From: an uncultured Pelagibacteraceae bacterium
GTDB taxonomy: Bacteria; Pseudomonadota; Alphaproteobacteria; Pelagibacterales; Pelagibacteraceae
Length of the DNA stretch: 38,815 nt
Assembly (NCBI GenBank): GCA_902527265.1
Contig: CABZNY010000011.1
Span: 1 to 38,815, forward strand
Direction of reading: 5' to 3'
Part shown: positions 1 through 8,736 of the stretch, piece by piece
How positions within the stretch are numbered: position 1 is the stretch's first letter
How the letters are laid out: every line of letters starts with the position of its first letter
Notes under the pieces: generated by a model
Databases searched by the model: none
Told to the model about the DNA's origin: nothing
The model's input: only the letters and a program-made list of their open reading frames with translations
Position numbers and translations under genes: made by a program

Positions 1-525
1 TGTAAATAAAAAATATTGAATAATAAAAGTTAGTATTAATGAAATCCAATCAATAATATTTAATCCAAGAAAAAAAGCTAAAAAAACTTGACCATCTAGA
101 ATTTGACTATCTAGATTATAGTAAATAAAAATTCTAATTAGATATGTAATCGATTTTGATATAAAAAATGTTTGAATACCAAACATAAATACTCCTATAA
201 CGGATCTTAAAAGACTTAAGTATTTGGCTCCATTTAAACCCATAGACATTCTGAGCATAACAGGAAAGGGTAATCCATGCTTTTGGGATGGTTTGCCGAT
301 CAATGATATAAAAAAATATACTAATATAGAGGCGGCTAATGAAGAAGTTAATACTAGCACAGTACTAAGATTATATATTAAATATAAAGAGGCTATTAAC
401 GCAAAGCCTGCAATGGTTTGGATACTATTAGCCCAAAAGCAAAATAAATCAATTAATGTCCATGTTTTATTGCTTGGGTTAACTGTGGCTAATTCAAAAT
501 TTTTTAATTCTATATTCTGACTCAC
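1..525 (-). CDS. NCS1-family nucleobase/hydantoin:cation symporter, partial (C-terminus beyond left edge)
   Basis: The reverse strand is open from a GTG at 525 to the window edge, giving the first 175 residues of a membrane transporter. The N-terminal NPSNKTW matches the 'N.D..P...RTW' entry motif of NCS1 transporters (allantoin, hydantoin, uracil, cytosine uptake). Further in, LIGKPSQKHGLPFPVMLRMS corresponds to the conserved family stretch 'G.P..K.GIPFPVL.R.SFG', and a FGIQTFF segment follows. About four to five hydrophobic segments are visible. The GTG start is chosen because AAGG lies about nine bases upstream, an in-frame stop lies just before it, and no earlier ATG exists. It is divergent from the EamA gene. 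The substrate cannot be read from this fragment; a purine-degradation or hydantoin compound is typical of the family. Confidence 0.8.
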   Translation of the reverse strand, partial: MSQNIELKNFELATVNPSNKTWTLIDLFCFWANSIQTIAGFALIASLYLIYNLSTVLVLTSSLAASILVYFFISLIGKPSQKHGLPFPVMLRMSMGLNGAKYLSLLRSVIGVFMFGIQTFFISKSITYLIRIFIYYNLDSQILDGQVFLAFFLGLNIIDWISLILTFIIQYFLFT

Positions 526-590
526 TAATGTAACCTTAAACTAAAATATTTATATGTCTATAATAGTGATATCCATAATTTTGTAATTTG

Positions 591-1484
591 ATGAATTTTC
601 TTAAAAATAATATTGGCTACGTTTCTATGTTTGTGGCAGTAATAGGTTTCGGGTCAGGTCCACCGTTTGTAAAATTAGCATTGCAGGAATTTTATGTAAT
701 GGATTTAATGGCGGTACGATTCTCTTTAGCATTTAGTTTGATGTTAATTTTTGCTTTAATCATGAGGGCAAATCTAAAAATCAGAAAAATTGGGTTTACT
801 CCTTTCTTAATGGGTTTATTAAATCCTTTTCTAGTTACTTTAAGTTTTCATATTGGTCTCCTACTAACTTCACCAGTAAATGGAGTTGCTTTAATTAGCA
901 CTTTACCAATATGGCAACCATTTATTGCAAGACTTTTTTTAAAAGAAAAAATTGAAATAAAAGTAATTATTGGAGCCTTTATAACTATTATTGGAACTTT
1001 AATTTTACTTACAAGTCAAACTAAATCAGGACAAGGAAATTATATTGGTGATTTAATAATCTTTTTAGGAATGATTTGTGTTTCTATAAATGAGGTTTTG
1101 GGAAGAAGATTTATGCAAACTAAAGTTGATCAATTGGGAGTTAATACTTATCAATATTTTATTGGTGCTATACTATCTTTATTAGTTCTTTTTGTAATTT
1201 GGCCAAATTCAAGTTTTAAATATCAAAATTATCTAAATTTTTCACCTCCTGTTTTAGCGGCTATAACTTTATCTTGTATAACGTTTGGAGCTTATTTATT
1301 TTATAATTTTGCTCTGAGAAGAGTTCCGGTAGGTAGAATTAGTTTGATGTATCCTTTGACGGGTCCTATTGGTGCAACAATGTCTTGGTTAATAATCGAC
1401 TCTCCGATTTCAACGAAGGTTTTTATATCTTTAGCAATAATTCTAGTGGGAACTATTATTCCTCAAATAAATAAGTCTAGCTAA
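591..1484 (+). CDS. DMT superfamily (EamA-type) transporter
   Basis: This 297-residue protein is a ten-segment inner-membrane transporter of the drug/metabolite superfamily, with two EamA repeats at roughly residues 8-140 and 150-295. The first repeat opens with GFGSGPPFVKLAL and later has SPVNGVALISTLPIWQPF, the usual position for the conserved proline/small-residue turns. The second repeat ends with RRVPVGRISLMYPLTGPIGA, typical of the last third of the family. An ATG at 591 is preferred over the immediately preceding TTG at 588; neither has a clear ribosome-binding site. The stop codon overlaps the dctM stop tail to tail. The substrate is unknown; family members export amino acids, metabolites or drugs. 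Confidence 0.85.
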   Translation: MNFLKNNIGYVSMFVAVIGFGSGPPFVKLALQEFYVMDLMAVRFSLAFSLMLIFALIMRANLKIRKIGFTPFLMGLLNPFLVTLSFHIGLLLTSPVNGVALISTLPIWQPFIARLFLKEKIEIKVIIGAFITIIGTLILLTSQTKSGQGNYIGDLIIFLGMICVSINEVLGRRFMQTKVDQLGVNTYQYFIGAILSLLVLFVIWPNSSFKYQNYLNFSPPVLAAITLSCITFGAYLFYNFALRRVPVGRISLMYPLTGPIGATMSWLIIDSPISTKVFISLAIILVGTIIPQINKSS

Positions 1485-2812
1485 GGTGATGGATACATCA
1501 CCCCAGGCAACCACAATGCTATTTTTGGAAATATTATAATTAATATTAAACCAATTACCTGGATAACCATAAATTGCATCATGCCAAGATAAATATCTTT
1601 TAAATCCCACTCTGGAACTACTCCTTTTAAGAAATAAGCAGATAATGCAACAGGAGGTGAGAGCCAGGCGGTTTGAAGATTAACTGCCACTAATATTGCA
1701 AACCATGTAAGATTAAATCCTAACTCTATTACTAAAGGTAATACAATTGGCAATACTATTAAAACTATTGGTACCCACTCTAAAGGCCATCCTAATAAAA
1801 AAATAGCAGCCATTATAATTGCTAATATTACATATCTATTTACCTCTAAATTTAAAAGGAAATCAGTTAACAGAGATGGAGTTCCTAATTTTGAGAATAC
1901 TGCTCCAAAAAAATTCGATGCAGCAACTAAAAACATTATTAAAGCTGTAATCTCTAAAGTTTTTAAAAGAGCATCTTTCAAACCTGGCAGAGTTAATTTT
2001 TTATATGCTAGTGCAAGTAATATAGCACCAAACGCTCCCATACCAGCTCCTTCGGTTGGAGTAGCAAGACCAAATAAAATACTTCCTAGTGCAAAAAAAA
2101 CTAAACCTGCAGGAGGAATTAATCCCATAATAAATTCATACCAAACCTTAGCCATGTTAGTTGGTTGTTCATTTGCTGGTAGAACAGGGCCAAGTTTTGG
2201 ATTAAGATAGCATCTTAATGTTGTGTAAGCAGCGTACAAGCATGCTAATAAAATACCTGGCATTATTGCTGCAGCAAATAAATCTGTGACAGGAATTTCT
2301 AAAACAGGTCCCATCACAACTAACATAATACTTGGAGGAATTAAAATCCCAAGAGTTCCGCCAGCACAGATTAAACCAGCAGACAGTCTAGTATCATAAC
2401 CAGTTCTAATCATAGTTTTACCTGCCATAATTCCTAAAATTGTAACTGATGCACCAACTATTCCAGTTGCAGCTGCAAAAATTGTTGAGACAAACATTAC
2501 CGCATAAAACAAAGCTCCTCTTGTCTTAGAAAGCATTAATTGAACTGCATTAAACAATCTTTCCATTAGACCTGCTTGCTCCATTAAAATTCCCATAAAA
2601 ATAAAGAGTGGCACGGCGGCGAGTGTATTCTCCGTCATAATCATATTGAACTGAAGGGTCATTAAGTAAAAGACTAATTTACCAAAACCCCAATATCCAA
2701 AAACAAGGCCTAAAAATATTAAAGTAAATGAAATTGGAAACCCAACAAAGATTGCAAATAGCATGCAACCAATCATTATTGCTCCAATAATTTCTGGACT
2801 AAAGAAATCCAT
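1481..2812 (-). CDS. dctM: TRAP transporter large permease (DctM)
   Basis: DctM is the large membrane subunit of a tripartite ATP-independent periplasmic transporter; it moves the substrate using an ion gradient. The 443-residue protein is almost wholly hydrophobic, with about 12 segments. Family marks include GFPISFTLIFLGLVFGYWGF near the N-terminus, ENTLAAVPLFIFMGILMEQ, and the ATGIVGASVTILG and GGTLGILIPPSIMLVVMGP loops. It resembles the branch annotated as mannitol/chloroaromatic TRAP transporters more than the C4-dicarboxylate branch. I place the start at 2812 rather than the ATG at 2821: the 2812 ATG overlaps the dctQ stop (TAATG) and has AAGGGGAG nine bases upstream, whereas 2821 is too close to that site. 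It is the last gene of the leftward run. Confidence 0.95.
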   Translation of the reverse strand: MDFFSPEIIGAIMIGCMLFAIFVGFPISFTLIFLGLVFGYWGFGKLVFYLMTLQFNMIMTENTLAAVPLFIFMGILMEQAGLMERLFNAVQLMLSKTRGALFYAVMFVSTIFAAATGIVGASVTILGIMAGKTMIRTGYDTRLSAGLICAGGTLGILIPPSIMLVVMGPVLEIPVTDLFAAAIMPGILLACLYAAYTTLRCYLNPKLGPVLPANEQPTNMAKVWYEFIMGLIPPAGLVFFALGSILFGLATPTEGAGMGAFGAILLALAYKKLTLPGLKDALLKTLEITALIMFLVAASNFFGAVFSKLGTPSLLTDFLLNLEVNRYVILAIIMAAIFLLGWPLEWVPIVLIVLPIVLPLVIELGFNLTWFAILVAVNLQTAWLSPPVALSAYFLKGVVPEWDLKDIYLGMMQFMVIQVIGLILIIIFPKIALWLPGVMYPSP

Positions 2813-3468
2813 TAGGGCCATCTCCCCTTAACAAAAGCATAATAAGTTTTTAAAATTTCAGATACACCTTGTACTAAAAGTAGAAAAGCACCAATTGGCA
2901 TACAACTTTTCAAAGGCCACATAATTGGCATCCATGTTGTATCCATGGCTCTTTGAATTCTAACTTTACCACCTAAGCATTCTTCTAAATTTGATCTTCC
3001 ACAAATTGAAGTATAGGCATAATCAAAACTTACAAAGAAAAATACGAGAAACCCTGGTATAAAAAACAGTAAATATAAAAATAAATCTACCCTTGCCTGA
3101 TTTTTTACAGACCAATTTCTATAAAGAAAATCAGCTCTAATATGAATACCTTTTGACAAAGTATATGCCGCTCCTAACATAAATAAAGCACCAGCCAACA
3201 TTCTACTTATATCAAATGACCATAAAGTAGGTCTATTAAAAAAATGCCTTCCAATAACCTCATGGATCATCGCATAAATTAAAAAAATTGTAAGCCAGGC
3301 GAATATTTTGCCTGTGATAAGCATTTTCGAGTCTATAAATTCTATTGTTTTTGCCATCCAAGGAGTCATATCCTCTGGCATTTTTAAACTTGTTCTTCTT
3401 TCAGCTATAAGCTCGTCAGTAATATCAAGATTTTCTTTGACCTTAGGCTCTGAATCTTTATCAACCAT
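2812..3468 (-). CDS. dctQ: TRAP transporter small permease (DctQ)
   Basis: This 218-residue protein is the small four-helix membrane subunit that pairs with DctM. Hydrophobic segments lie near residues 49-68, 90-108, 130-150 and 185-205. The second-helix region FDISRMLAGALFMLGAAYTL followed by IRADFLY is the usual DctQ signature. It is longer than the typical 160-190 residues because of a charged N-terminal extension of about 45 residues and a cysteine-containing loop near residues 155-170. It sits between dctP, from which it is separated by a terminator-like hairpin, and dctM, which it overlaps by one base. Expression probably depends on read-through of that hairpin. Confidence 0.9.
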   Translation of the reverse strand: MVDKDSEPKVKENLDITDELIAERRTSLKMPEDMTPWMAKTIEFIDSKMLITGKIFAWLTIFLIYAMIHEVIGRHFFNRPTLWSFDISRMLAGALFMLGAAYTLSKGIHIRADFLYRNWSVKNQARVDLFLYLLFFIPGFLVFFFVSFDYAYTSICGRSNLEECLGGKVRIQRAMDTTWMPIMWPLKSCMPIGAFLLLVQGVSEILKTYYAFVKGRWP

Positions 3469-3504
3469 TTAACAAGTATATTTATTTAAATTAAAATTGT
3501 AAAA

Positions 3505-3533
3505 AAAACGGGGATCTAAACAATCCCCGTTTT
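3505..3533 (-). terminator. Terminator/attenuator hairpin between dctP and dctQ
   Basis: There is a perfect 11-base-pair stem (AAAACGGGGAT with ATCCCCGTTTT) around a seven-base loop, followed on the minus strand by a run of eight T. It lies just after the dctP stop and before dctQ, inside what is otherwise one operon. It should stop most transcripts after dctP or protect the dctP message from 3' decay. Confidence 0.85.
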
Positions 3534-3543
3534 AATATTTTAC

Positions 3544-4632
3544 TTACTGTTGTGATGCGAATGCAGTTCCAATTGATGCATCAGATGTTTCCATTTGTGC
3601 AATAAAAGGTACTACAATTTTAGCATGTGCAGTCATGTGCTCATAAACTTCTTTAAAGAAAGCATTTGATGCAGCATTCTTTTTAAGAGTTGCTTGAGCA
3701 GCGTTCATGTACTCAGTGAAATAATCAGCTGGTGTATCCCAAAGTTTTACACCGTGATTTTCAGTAAGATCGATTAACGCTTTACCATTTTCTACAGCTC
3801 TATTAGTGATGTTTCTCGTGATCATCGCTTCAGATGCAACTTCCATTGCATATTTTTGATGGTCAGTTAAAGAATTGTAAACATCTCCATTAATATAGAT
3901 ATCACCATTAACTACGTTTTGGTGTAATCCTTGTAGATAGTAGTTTTTAAGAACTTTTTGAAAACCAAAAACTGAGTCTGGTTTTGGACAACACCATTCA
4001 GCAGCATCGATAGTTCCTTTTTCAAGTGCTGGTAATATATCACCACCTGATAAAGATACTGATGCAATTCCAATATCTTTGTACGTTTGTCCTGGAATTC
4101 CTGGAGGAGTTCTGAATCTGTATTTTCTGAAATCATCCATGTTTTTAATTGGCTCTTTGAACCAACCTAATGCTTCAGGTCCTGATGATGCCATCACGAA
4201 ACCTTTAACATTCATTCCCATTTCGCTCCATAATTGGTCGTATAATTCTTTACCACCATTATCGAAATACCATGCTAACCAAGATTTAGTACTTAAACCA
4301 ATTCCTCCACCAGCTACTGGCGATCCAAATAGCATCGCAGCTGGGTGATAGTTTGACCAGTAGTGAGTCCATGCTGCACCACCATCTACTAAACCTTTAT
4401 CAACAGCTTCTAGTGTTTCTTTCATACCAACAACTTCACCTTTTGAAAGAAGCTCAAATTTTAACTCACCACGAGTTAATTTTGTTACTCTGTCAGTCCA
4501 CATTTTTACGATTTGTCCATCGTATGATGTTTTAGGAAAAGTAAGTTGGATTTTTAATGTTTTAGCAGAAGCAGATCCAATTACTGAAACTGCAAATACT
4601 AAAGCTAAAATCATTGAAGTGATTTTTTTCAT
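3544..4632 (-). CDS. dctP: TRAP transporter periplasmic solute-binding protein (DctP)
   Basis: This is the periplasmic binding protein that captures the substrate and delivers it to DctQM. Of 362 residues, the first 23 (MKK followed by a hydrophobic core ending ASA) form a signal peptide. The mature protein begins KTLKIQLTFPKTSYDG, and the middle contains KYRFRTPPGIPGQTY, in which the arginine is the usual carboxylate-binding residue of the family, then GGDILPALEKGTIDAAEWC, the standard second-lobe motif. These features point to a carboxylate ligand and resemble the TakP/mannitol-chloroaromatic branch. The ATG follows GAGGGAT by about six bases. The upstream dehydrogenase, aldehyde dehydrogenase and SDR suggest that an organic acid is imported and oxidised, but the ligand is not determined. 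Confidence 0.95.
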   Translation of the reverse strand: MKKITSMILALVFAVSVIGSASAKTLKIQLTFPKTSYDGQIVKMWTDRVTKLTRGELKFELLSKGEVVGMKETLEAVDKGLVDGGAAWTHYWSNYHPAAMLFGSPVAGGGIGLSTKSWLAWYFDNGGKELYDQLWSEMGMNVKGFVMASSGPEALGWFKEPIKNMDDFRKYRFRTPPGIPGQTYKDIGIASVSLSGGDILPALEKGTIDAAEWCCPKPDSVFGFQKVLKNYYLQGLHQNVVNGDIYINGDVYNSLTDHQKYAMEVASEAMITRNITNRAVENGKALIDLTENHGVKLWDTPADYFTEYMNAAQATLKKNAASNAFFKEVYEHMTAHAKIVVPFIAQMETSDASIGTAFASQQ

Positions 4633-4756
4633 TATTTATCCCTCTCTTTATTGTTATTAAGTCTTAATAATTGAATAAGTAAAACTCATTGGTTGACAAA
4701 TGTAAAATGATTAATTGCTACACTCTTAATTAATACAACTTAAGGTTTAATATAGG
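4633..4756 (-). promoter_or_regulatory. Intergenic region with possible dctP promoter
   Basis: A 124-base gap separates mmsB from dctP in an otherwise close-packed run. On the minus strand TTGTCA (4694-4699) and TATTCA (4672-4677) are 16 bases apart, a passable sigma-70-like pair, with the GAGGGAT ribosome site after it. This would let the TRAP genes be transcribed separately from the enzymes. The call rests only on consensus likeness. Confidence 0.3.
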
Positions 4757-5683
4757 CTATTTGTTACCCTTAGGGTCAAAAGGATAGTCCCAAGCATCTC
4801 CGCCAATTTTTTTAGATATACCTGAATAATCTGTTTCGCTATCACCACCCTCACAAAATTCATTAAATATATCTAAGGCATGTTTTCCTAGTGGTGTTGA
4901 AGCATTTACTGATTTCGCAGCATCATTAGCTAGTTTAAGATCTTTTGTCATCATTGCAGCTGAAAAACCAGGACGATATTTATTATTTGATGGAACACCA
5001 TCAGTTAAATTAGGTAACGGAGTATAAGTTGATAATGCCCAATTATTTCCTGATGCATTCTTCATGATTTCGTGAACTTTTTTTAAATCCATCTTAAGTC
5101 TTTTTGCCAACATTAAAGCTTCTGATGCTGCTATCATTGAAATTCCTAAAGACATATTATTACAAATCTTTACTCCAACTCCACTTCCTTGTGGTCCTGC
5201 ATGTAAAATTTTTTGTCCCATAATATCCATTAATGGCTTTGCTAAATCTACAGCTTCATCATCTCCGCCAACTAAAAAATTTAATTTTCCAACCCTTGCG
5301 CCCATAACACCTCCAGTAACAGGTGCATCAATCATTTTAATTCCTCTATTTTTTGCTTCCTTGCCAAGGAGTAATGAAGTTTCAATATCAATTGTTGAAC
5401 AGTCAATTATTAGGGCATCTTTTGAAATTTTATCTATTATGCCTTTATCTCCTAAAAATAGTGATTTTACATGTTTACCTTCTGGCAACATTGAGATTAC
5501 AAAATTTGCACCTTCAAGCACTTCATCTAATGAATCAACAACATCTAAATTAGCATCTTTTGCTTTTTGAATCATTTCTGGCGAAACATCGTAAGCTTTA
5601 ACTTTTTTACCAGCTTTAACTAATTGGTCTGCCATTGGGTTACCCATGTTACCTACACCGATAAATGCTATTTGATCTGTCAT
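4757..5683 (-). CDS. mmsB: 3-hydroxyisobutyrate dehydrogenase
   Basis: The enzyme oxidises 3-hydroxyisobutyrate to methylmalonate semialdehyde with NAD, a step of valine degradation; relatives act on other beta-hydroxyacids. The 308-residue protein has an N-terminal Rossmann fold with GVGNMG at residues 9-14, the substrate-binding DAPVTGGVMGA at 119-129, and the catalytic lysine K172 in VGVKICNNMSLG. The C-terminal part keeps SGNNWALSTYTPLP and the GFSAAMMTKDLKLA helix, close to true MmsB rather than to tartronate semialdehyde reductase. It lies one base after the aldehyde dehydrogenase stop, so the two are probably co-translated. That neighbour could take the semialdehyde product. The full valine pathway is not present here. 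Confidence 0.9.
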   Translation of the reverse strand: MTDQIAFIGVGNMGNPMADQLVKAGKKVKAYDVSPEMIQKAKDANLDVVDSLDEVLEGANFVISMLPEGKHVKSLFLGDKGIIDKISKDALIIDCSTIDIETSLLLGKEAKNRGIKMIDAPVTGGVMGARVGKLNFLVGGDDEAVDLAKPLMDIMGQKILHAGPQGSGVGVKICNNMSLGISMIAASEALMLAKRLKMDLKKVHEIMKNASGNNWALSTYTPLPNLTDGVPSNNKYRPGFSAAMMTKDLKLANDAAKSVNASTPLGKHALDIFNEFCEGGDSETDYSGISKKIGGDAWDYPFDPKGNK

Positions 5684-5684
5684 T

Positions 5685-7202
5685 TTAATTATCTATATTT
5701 GATTTTCCTCTATTAATCAAAACTGTTTTACTTTGAGTAAAATGATTAACCATACTATCAAATGCATACTCTTTTCCTAGGCCACTCATTTTTAATCCAC
5801 CATATGAAACATTTGCTCTAGGCGCTACACATTGATTCACTTGAACGAAACCTGCTTCAATTTCTTCAACAAACTGTAAAGCTCTAGATAAATTTTGTGT
5901 CCACAATACCGCTGACAATCCAAATGGCGTATCGTTCGCACTGTTCATTACTTCATCAAATGTTTTAAATGGTATTGCACAAGCAACAGGACCAAATATT
6001 TCTTCTTGGCAAACTGGAGAGCTTACTGGAACACCTGACATCAATGTAGGTTCATAAAAGAAACCATTTTTATAATCACCACCTGTTAGTTGATTGCCAC
6101 CATGCACAACATTGGTTGTAGAGTTTTTTTTGGCAATATCCATGTAATGTAAAGTTCTTTTCAGTTGTTCTTCGGAAATAATAGCACCTATATCAGAACT
6201 TTCATCTAGAGCATTACCCATTTTTAATTTACTTAATTTTTCAACAGCTCCATCCAAGACTTTGTCATAAATTTTTTCTTGAATATAAACTCTTGATCCA
6301 GCAGTACATGCTTGTCCTTGTCGTGTATATCTCATTCCATCAATAACCCCTTGAATTGCAATATCTAAATCTGCATCACTCATTATTATATTTGGATTTT
6401 TTCCTCCAAGCTCTAAAGTAACTGGACATAATTTAGGAGCTGCTTTTTGTGCTATAATCTTTCCTACAGTAAAAGATCCAGTAAACGTTACTTTTCTTAC
6501 TTTTTCATGAGTTACCAGAGGTTCGCCACACTCTTCTCCATAGCCTGAAATTACATTTAAAACACCCGGAGGAAGTTCTTTTTGAAATATCTCCGATAGT
6601 AAAAGAGCACAAAATGGAGCTTGTTCAGCTGTTTTTAAAACAACACTATTTCCTGCTACAATAGCTGGAGCGATTTTTGCTACTGTTAAAAATAATGGCG
6701 CATTCCAAGGGACGATTGCACAAACGACGCCAATTGGATCTCTAGTGGTGTAATGAATACTATTTGGAATATTGGTTGGATAATTTTCCCCTTTTAACTC
6801 TCCAGACAAACCAGCAAACATATTTGTAAGTTCAATGGAAGCACCTGTTTCTGGTATAGCCTGTGTTCTTAAAGCATTACCTGTATCTAATGATAATAAA
6901 GTTTCTATTTCAGACTTTCTTTCCTCTAATCTTTTTGCTCCAGCAGCAACCATTTTTCCTCTTTCCCTTGCTGGTATTTTTTTCCATTTTTGAAAAGCTT
7001 TGTGCGCTGACTCAACTGCAATATTAACATCATTTTTATCACATTGAGGAGCAGAACCAATATTTTCACCTGTGCTTGGATTTAATACTGGTATTTTATT
7101 TTTTGATTGAGCAGATACTAATTTGCCATCAATTAAAATTTTATCCGTTAATCGTTTTGCATTAATAAGTGCTTGTTCAAGATTTTTTTCAAAGTTACTC
7201 AT
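5685..7202 (-). CDS. NAD(P)-dependent aldehyde dehydrogenase
   Basis: This 505-residue enzyme oxidises an aldehyde to a carboxylic acid. All class features are present: PWNAP with N167, cofactor lysine K190, the TFTGSFTVG cofactor turn, general base E264 in LELGGKNP, and the nucleophile C299 in GQACTAGSR; the EEIFGPV motif lies near residues 395-405. It is closer to betaine/hydroxy-aldehyde dehydrogenases than to the CoA-acylating methylmalonate-semialdehyde dehydrogenase MmsA, so it probably makes a free acid. The start overlaps the upstream SDR stop by eight bases and has AGAGGTG about eight bases before the ATG. Substrate is unknown; the neighbourhood suggests an aldehyde derived from an alcohol or a beta-hydroxyacid. 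Confidence 0.9.
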   Translation of the reverse strand: MSNFEKNLEQALINAKRLTDKILIDGKLVSAQSKNKIPVLNPSTGENIGSAPQCDKNDVNIAVESAHKAFQKWKKIPARERGKMVAAGAKRLEERKSEIETLLSLDTGNALRTQAIPETGASIELTNMFAGLSGELKGENYPTNIPNSIHYTTRDPIGVVCAIVPWNAPLFLTVAKIAPAIVAGNSVVLKTAEQAPFCALLLSEIFQKELPPGVLNVISGYGEECGEPLVTHEKVRKVTFTGSFTVGKIIAQKAAPKLCPVTLELGGKNPNIIMSDADLDIAIQGVIDGMRYTRQGQACTAGSRVYIQEKIYDKVLDGAVEKLSKLKMGNALDESSDIGAIISEEQLKRTLHYMDIAKKNSTTNVVHGGNQLTGGDYKNGFFYEPTLMSGVPVSSPVCQEEIFGPVACAIPFKTFDEVMNSANDTPFGLSAVLWTQNLSRALQFVEEIEAGFVQVNQCVAPRANVSYGGLKMSGLGKEYAFDSMVNHFTQSKTVLINRGKSNIDN

Positions 7203-7974
7203 TATCTAATTCACCTCTTCTAACTTTTGAAGAGAGCCATCCACCATCTATTTTTATTTCAGAGCCATTTATGAAATCAGAATCATCGCTTGATAAAAAT
7301 ACTGCTGCTCCAACTATATCTTTTGGTTCTCCCCATCTACCTACTACAGTTTCTTTTCCCCAGGCTTCGCCATGTGTTGGATCTTCAGCATATTTTTGAT
7401 TAAATGAGGTAGATATTAAACCTGGACAAATAGTATTTACATTAATATTTTTTCCAGTCAGATCGACAGATAACGCTCTTGTTAAGCCTAAGACACCGCT
7501 CTTAGCAGCTACATATCCTACCCTATCTGGCCTTCCCATAAAACTTGCTATAGACCCAAAGTTAATAATTTTACCTTTTCCATTTTTAATCATATGAGGA
7601 ATTACAGCCTGACTAGCAAGGAAAGGTGCTGTAAGATTTACAGAAATCATATCATCCCAATCTTGTTTAGTATGATCTAAAAGTTTCTTAACATGTCTAA
7701 TTCCTGCATTATTTATTAGAATATCAATTTTACCGTAGTGTTTGATAGTTTGATCTACCATCTCGTCGATGCTCTTTTGATTTGAAACGTCAGTTTTTAT
7801 AATTATTGCTTCACTGCCTGCCTCTATAATTTTTTTTTTAGCTTTTTCTGAATTTTCAATATCTATTTCTGCGATAACAATCTTTGCACCTTCTTTTACA
7901 AGACCAAGACAAATTTCTTGTCCTATTCCTTTTCCTCCGCCTGTAACTATTGCTACCCTATCTTTAAGTTTCAT
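7195..7974 (-). CDS. Short-chain dehydrogenase/reductase (classical SDR)
   Basis: This 259-residue protein is a classical SDR with TGGGKGIG at residues 11-18, NNAG at 88-91, N113, S141, Y154 and K158 forming the catalytic set, and a PGLIST segment after it. An acidic residue after the second strand (IAEID, near residues 34-38) favours NAD over NADP. Such enzymes interconvert secondary alcohols and ketones. It is flanked by the FKBP-rhodanese gene (18-base gap) and by the aldehyde dehydrogenase (overlap), so it belongs to the same leftward oxidation run. The exact substrate cannot be named. Confidence 0.9.
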   Translation of the reverse strand: MKLKDRVAIVTGGGKGIGQEICLGLVKEGAKIVIAEIDIENSEKAKKKIIEAGSEAIIIKTDVSNQKSIDEMVDQTIKHYGKIDILINNAGIRHVKKLLDHTKQDWDDMISVNLTAPFLASQAVIPHMIKNGKGKIINFGSIASFMGRPDRVGYVAAKSGVLGLTRALSVDLTGKNINVNTICPGLISTSFNQKYAEDPTHGEAWGKETVVGRWGEPKDIVGAAVFLSSDDSDFINGSEIKIDGGWLSSKVRRGELDNE

Positions 7975-7992
7975 TTATTAAATGATTTGACG

Positions 7993-8736
7993 TTATTTTA
8001 AGAAGGAAACTAATGCTTTTTTCTCACTAATCCAAGCTTTAATTCCTCCATCTAGAACGTAAACATTTTTAAAACCAAGATCTTCTGCAAAAGCATTGCC
8101 TAAAATTGATGCTGTTTCACCATCATGACTTACAAAAATAATTTCAATATTTTGAGACTCTGCTCCAGCTAAAGCTCTTACTCTATCCATTAAATAAACA
8201 TTAAATTTTCCATTTTTATCGAAAGCTGTTTCTTGAAACGACTCTTTAATTACACCGGTTTTAATCCATTGATCTTCTGTTCTGATATCTAAAACAACTG
8301 CATTTTTTTCCAATAATTTTTTTAATTCATCAGATGTGATTAAATTATAATTTGGATCTAGAACATCAATAATCTTGAACTCAAAAATAAGATCAGAATT
8401 TGGTGGTATTATATTTCCAGCGCCTGTTGCTCCATATGCTAGTTCAGCAGGTATTTTAATTTTTCTAACAGTTCCTTTATTGGTTCCAACTATACCCATT
8501 TCAAAACCAGGTATAACTTCTTTCATACCTATTTGAACAACTAAAGGTCTGTCTTTTCCAACATTGGTATCGAAAACTTTTCCATCAACAAAAGAACCAG
8601 TGTATTCAATTTGAACCCATGAATGATTAATAATTTTTTTTCCTTCGCCAGGCTTATCAACAATAATTTCTATCTCTGCTGCTAAAGCATTACAAATTAA
8701 AAAAAAATATATTATTAGGAACTTAATTTTATTCAT
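7993..8736 (-). CDS. Exported FKBP-type prolyl isomerase fused to an inactive rhodanese-like domain
   Basis: The 247-residue protein has a signal peptide (about residues 1-19, ending LAA), then an FKBP domain at roughly 25-130. Visible FKBP marks are VQIEYTG, VFDTN, VIPGFEMGI, AYGATGAG and IIPPNSDLIFEF, so prolyl cis-trans isomerase activity in the periplasm is likely. Residues about 135-245 form a rhodanese fold: VVLDIRTEDQW near the start and GFKNVYVLDGGIKAW near the end. The active-site cysteine loop is replaced by VSHDGETAS, with Ser203 at the cysteine position, so sulfur transfer is not expected; the domain may bind a partner. It starts directly after the monooxygenase stop. Its role in a catabolic run is unclear; it may assist folding of exported proteins. 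Confidence 0.88.
   Translation of the reverse strand: MNKIKFLIIYFFLICNALAAEIEIIVDKPGEGKKIINHSWVQIEYTGSFVDGKVFDTNVGKDRPLVVQIGMKEVIPGFEMGIVGTNKGTVRKIKIPAELAYGATGAGNIIPPNSDLIFEFKIIDVLDPNYNLITSDELKKLLEKNAVVLDIRTEDQWIKTGVIKESFQETAFDKNGKFNVYLMDRVRALAGAESQNIEIIFVSHDGETASILGNAFAEDLGFKNVYVLDGGIKAWISEKKALVSFLK

Noticed and set aside
224-520. Plus-strand frame of 98 codons near the left edge
   Set aside because: It is antisense to the NCS1 transporter, whose minus-strand reading has clear family motifs over the same bases.
4693-4720. TTGACA box on the plus strand upstream of dctP
   Set aside because: It would drive transcription antisense into mmsB and has a poor -10 (TGCTAC) at 17 bases; probably chance in AT-rich DNA.
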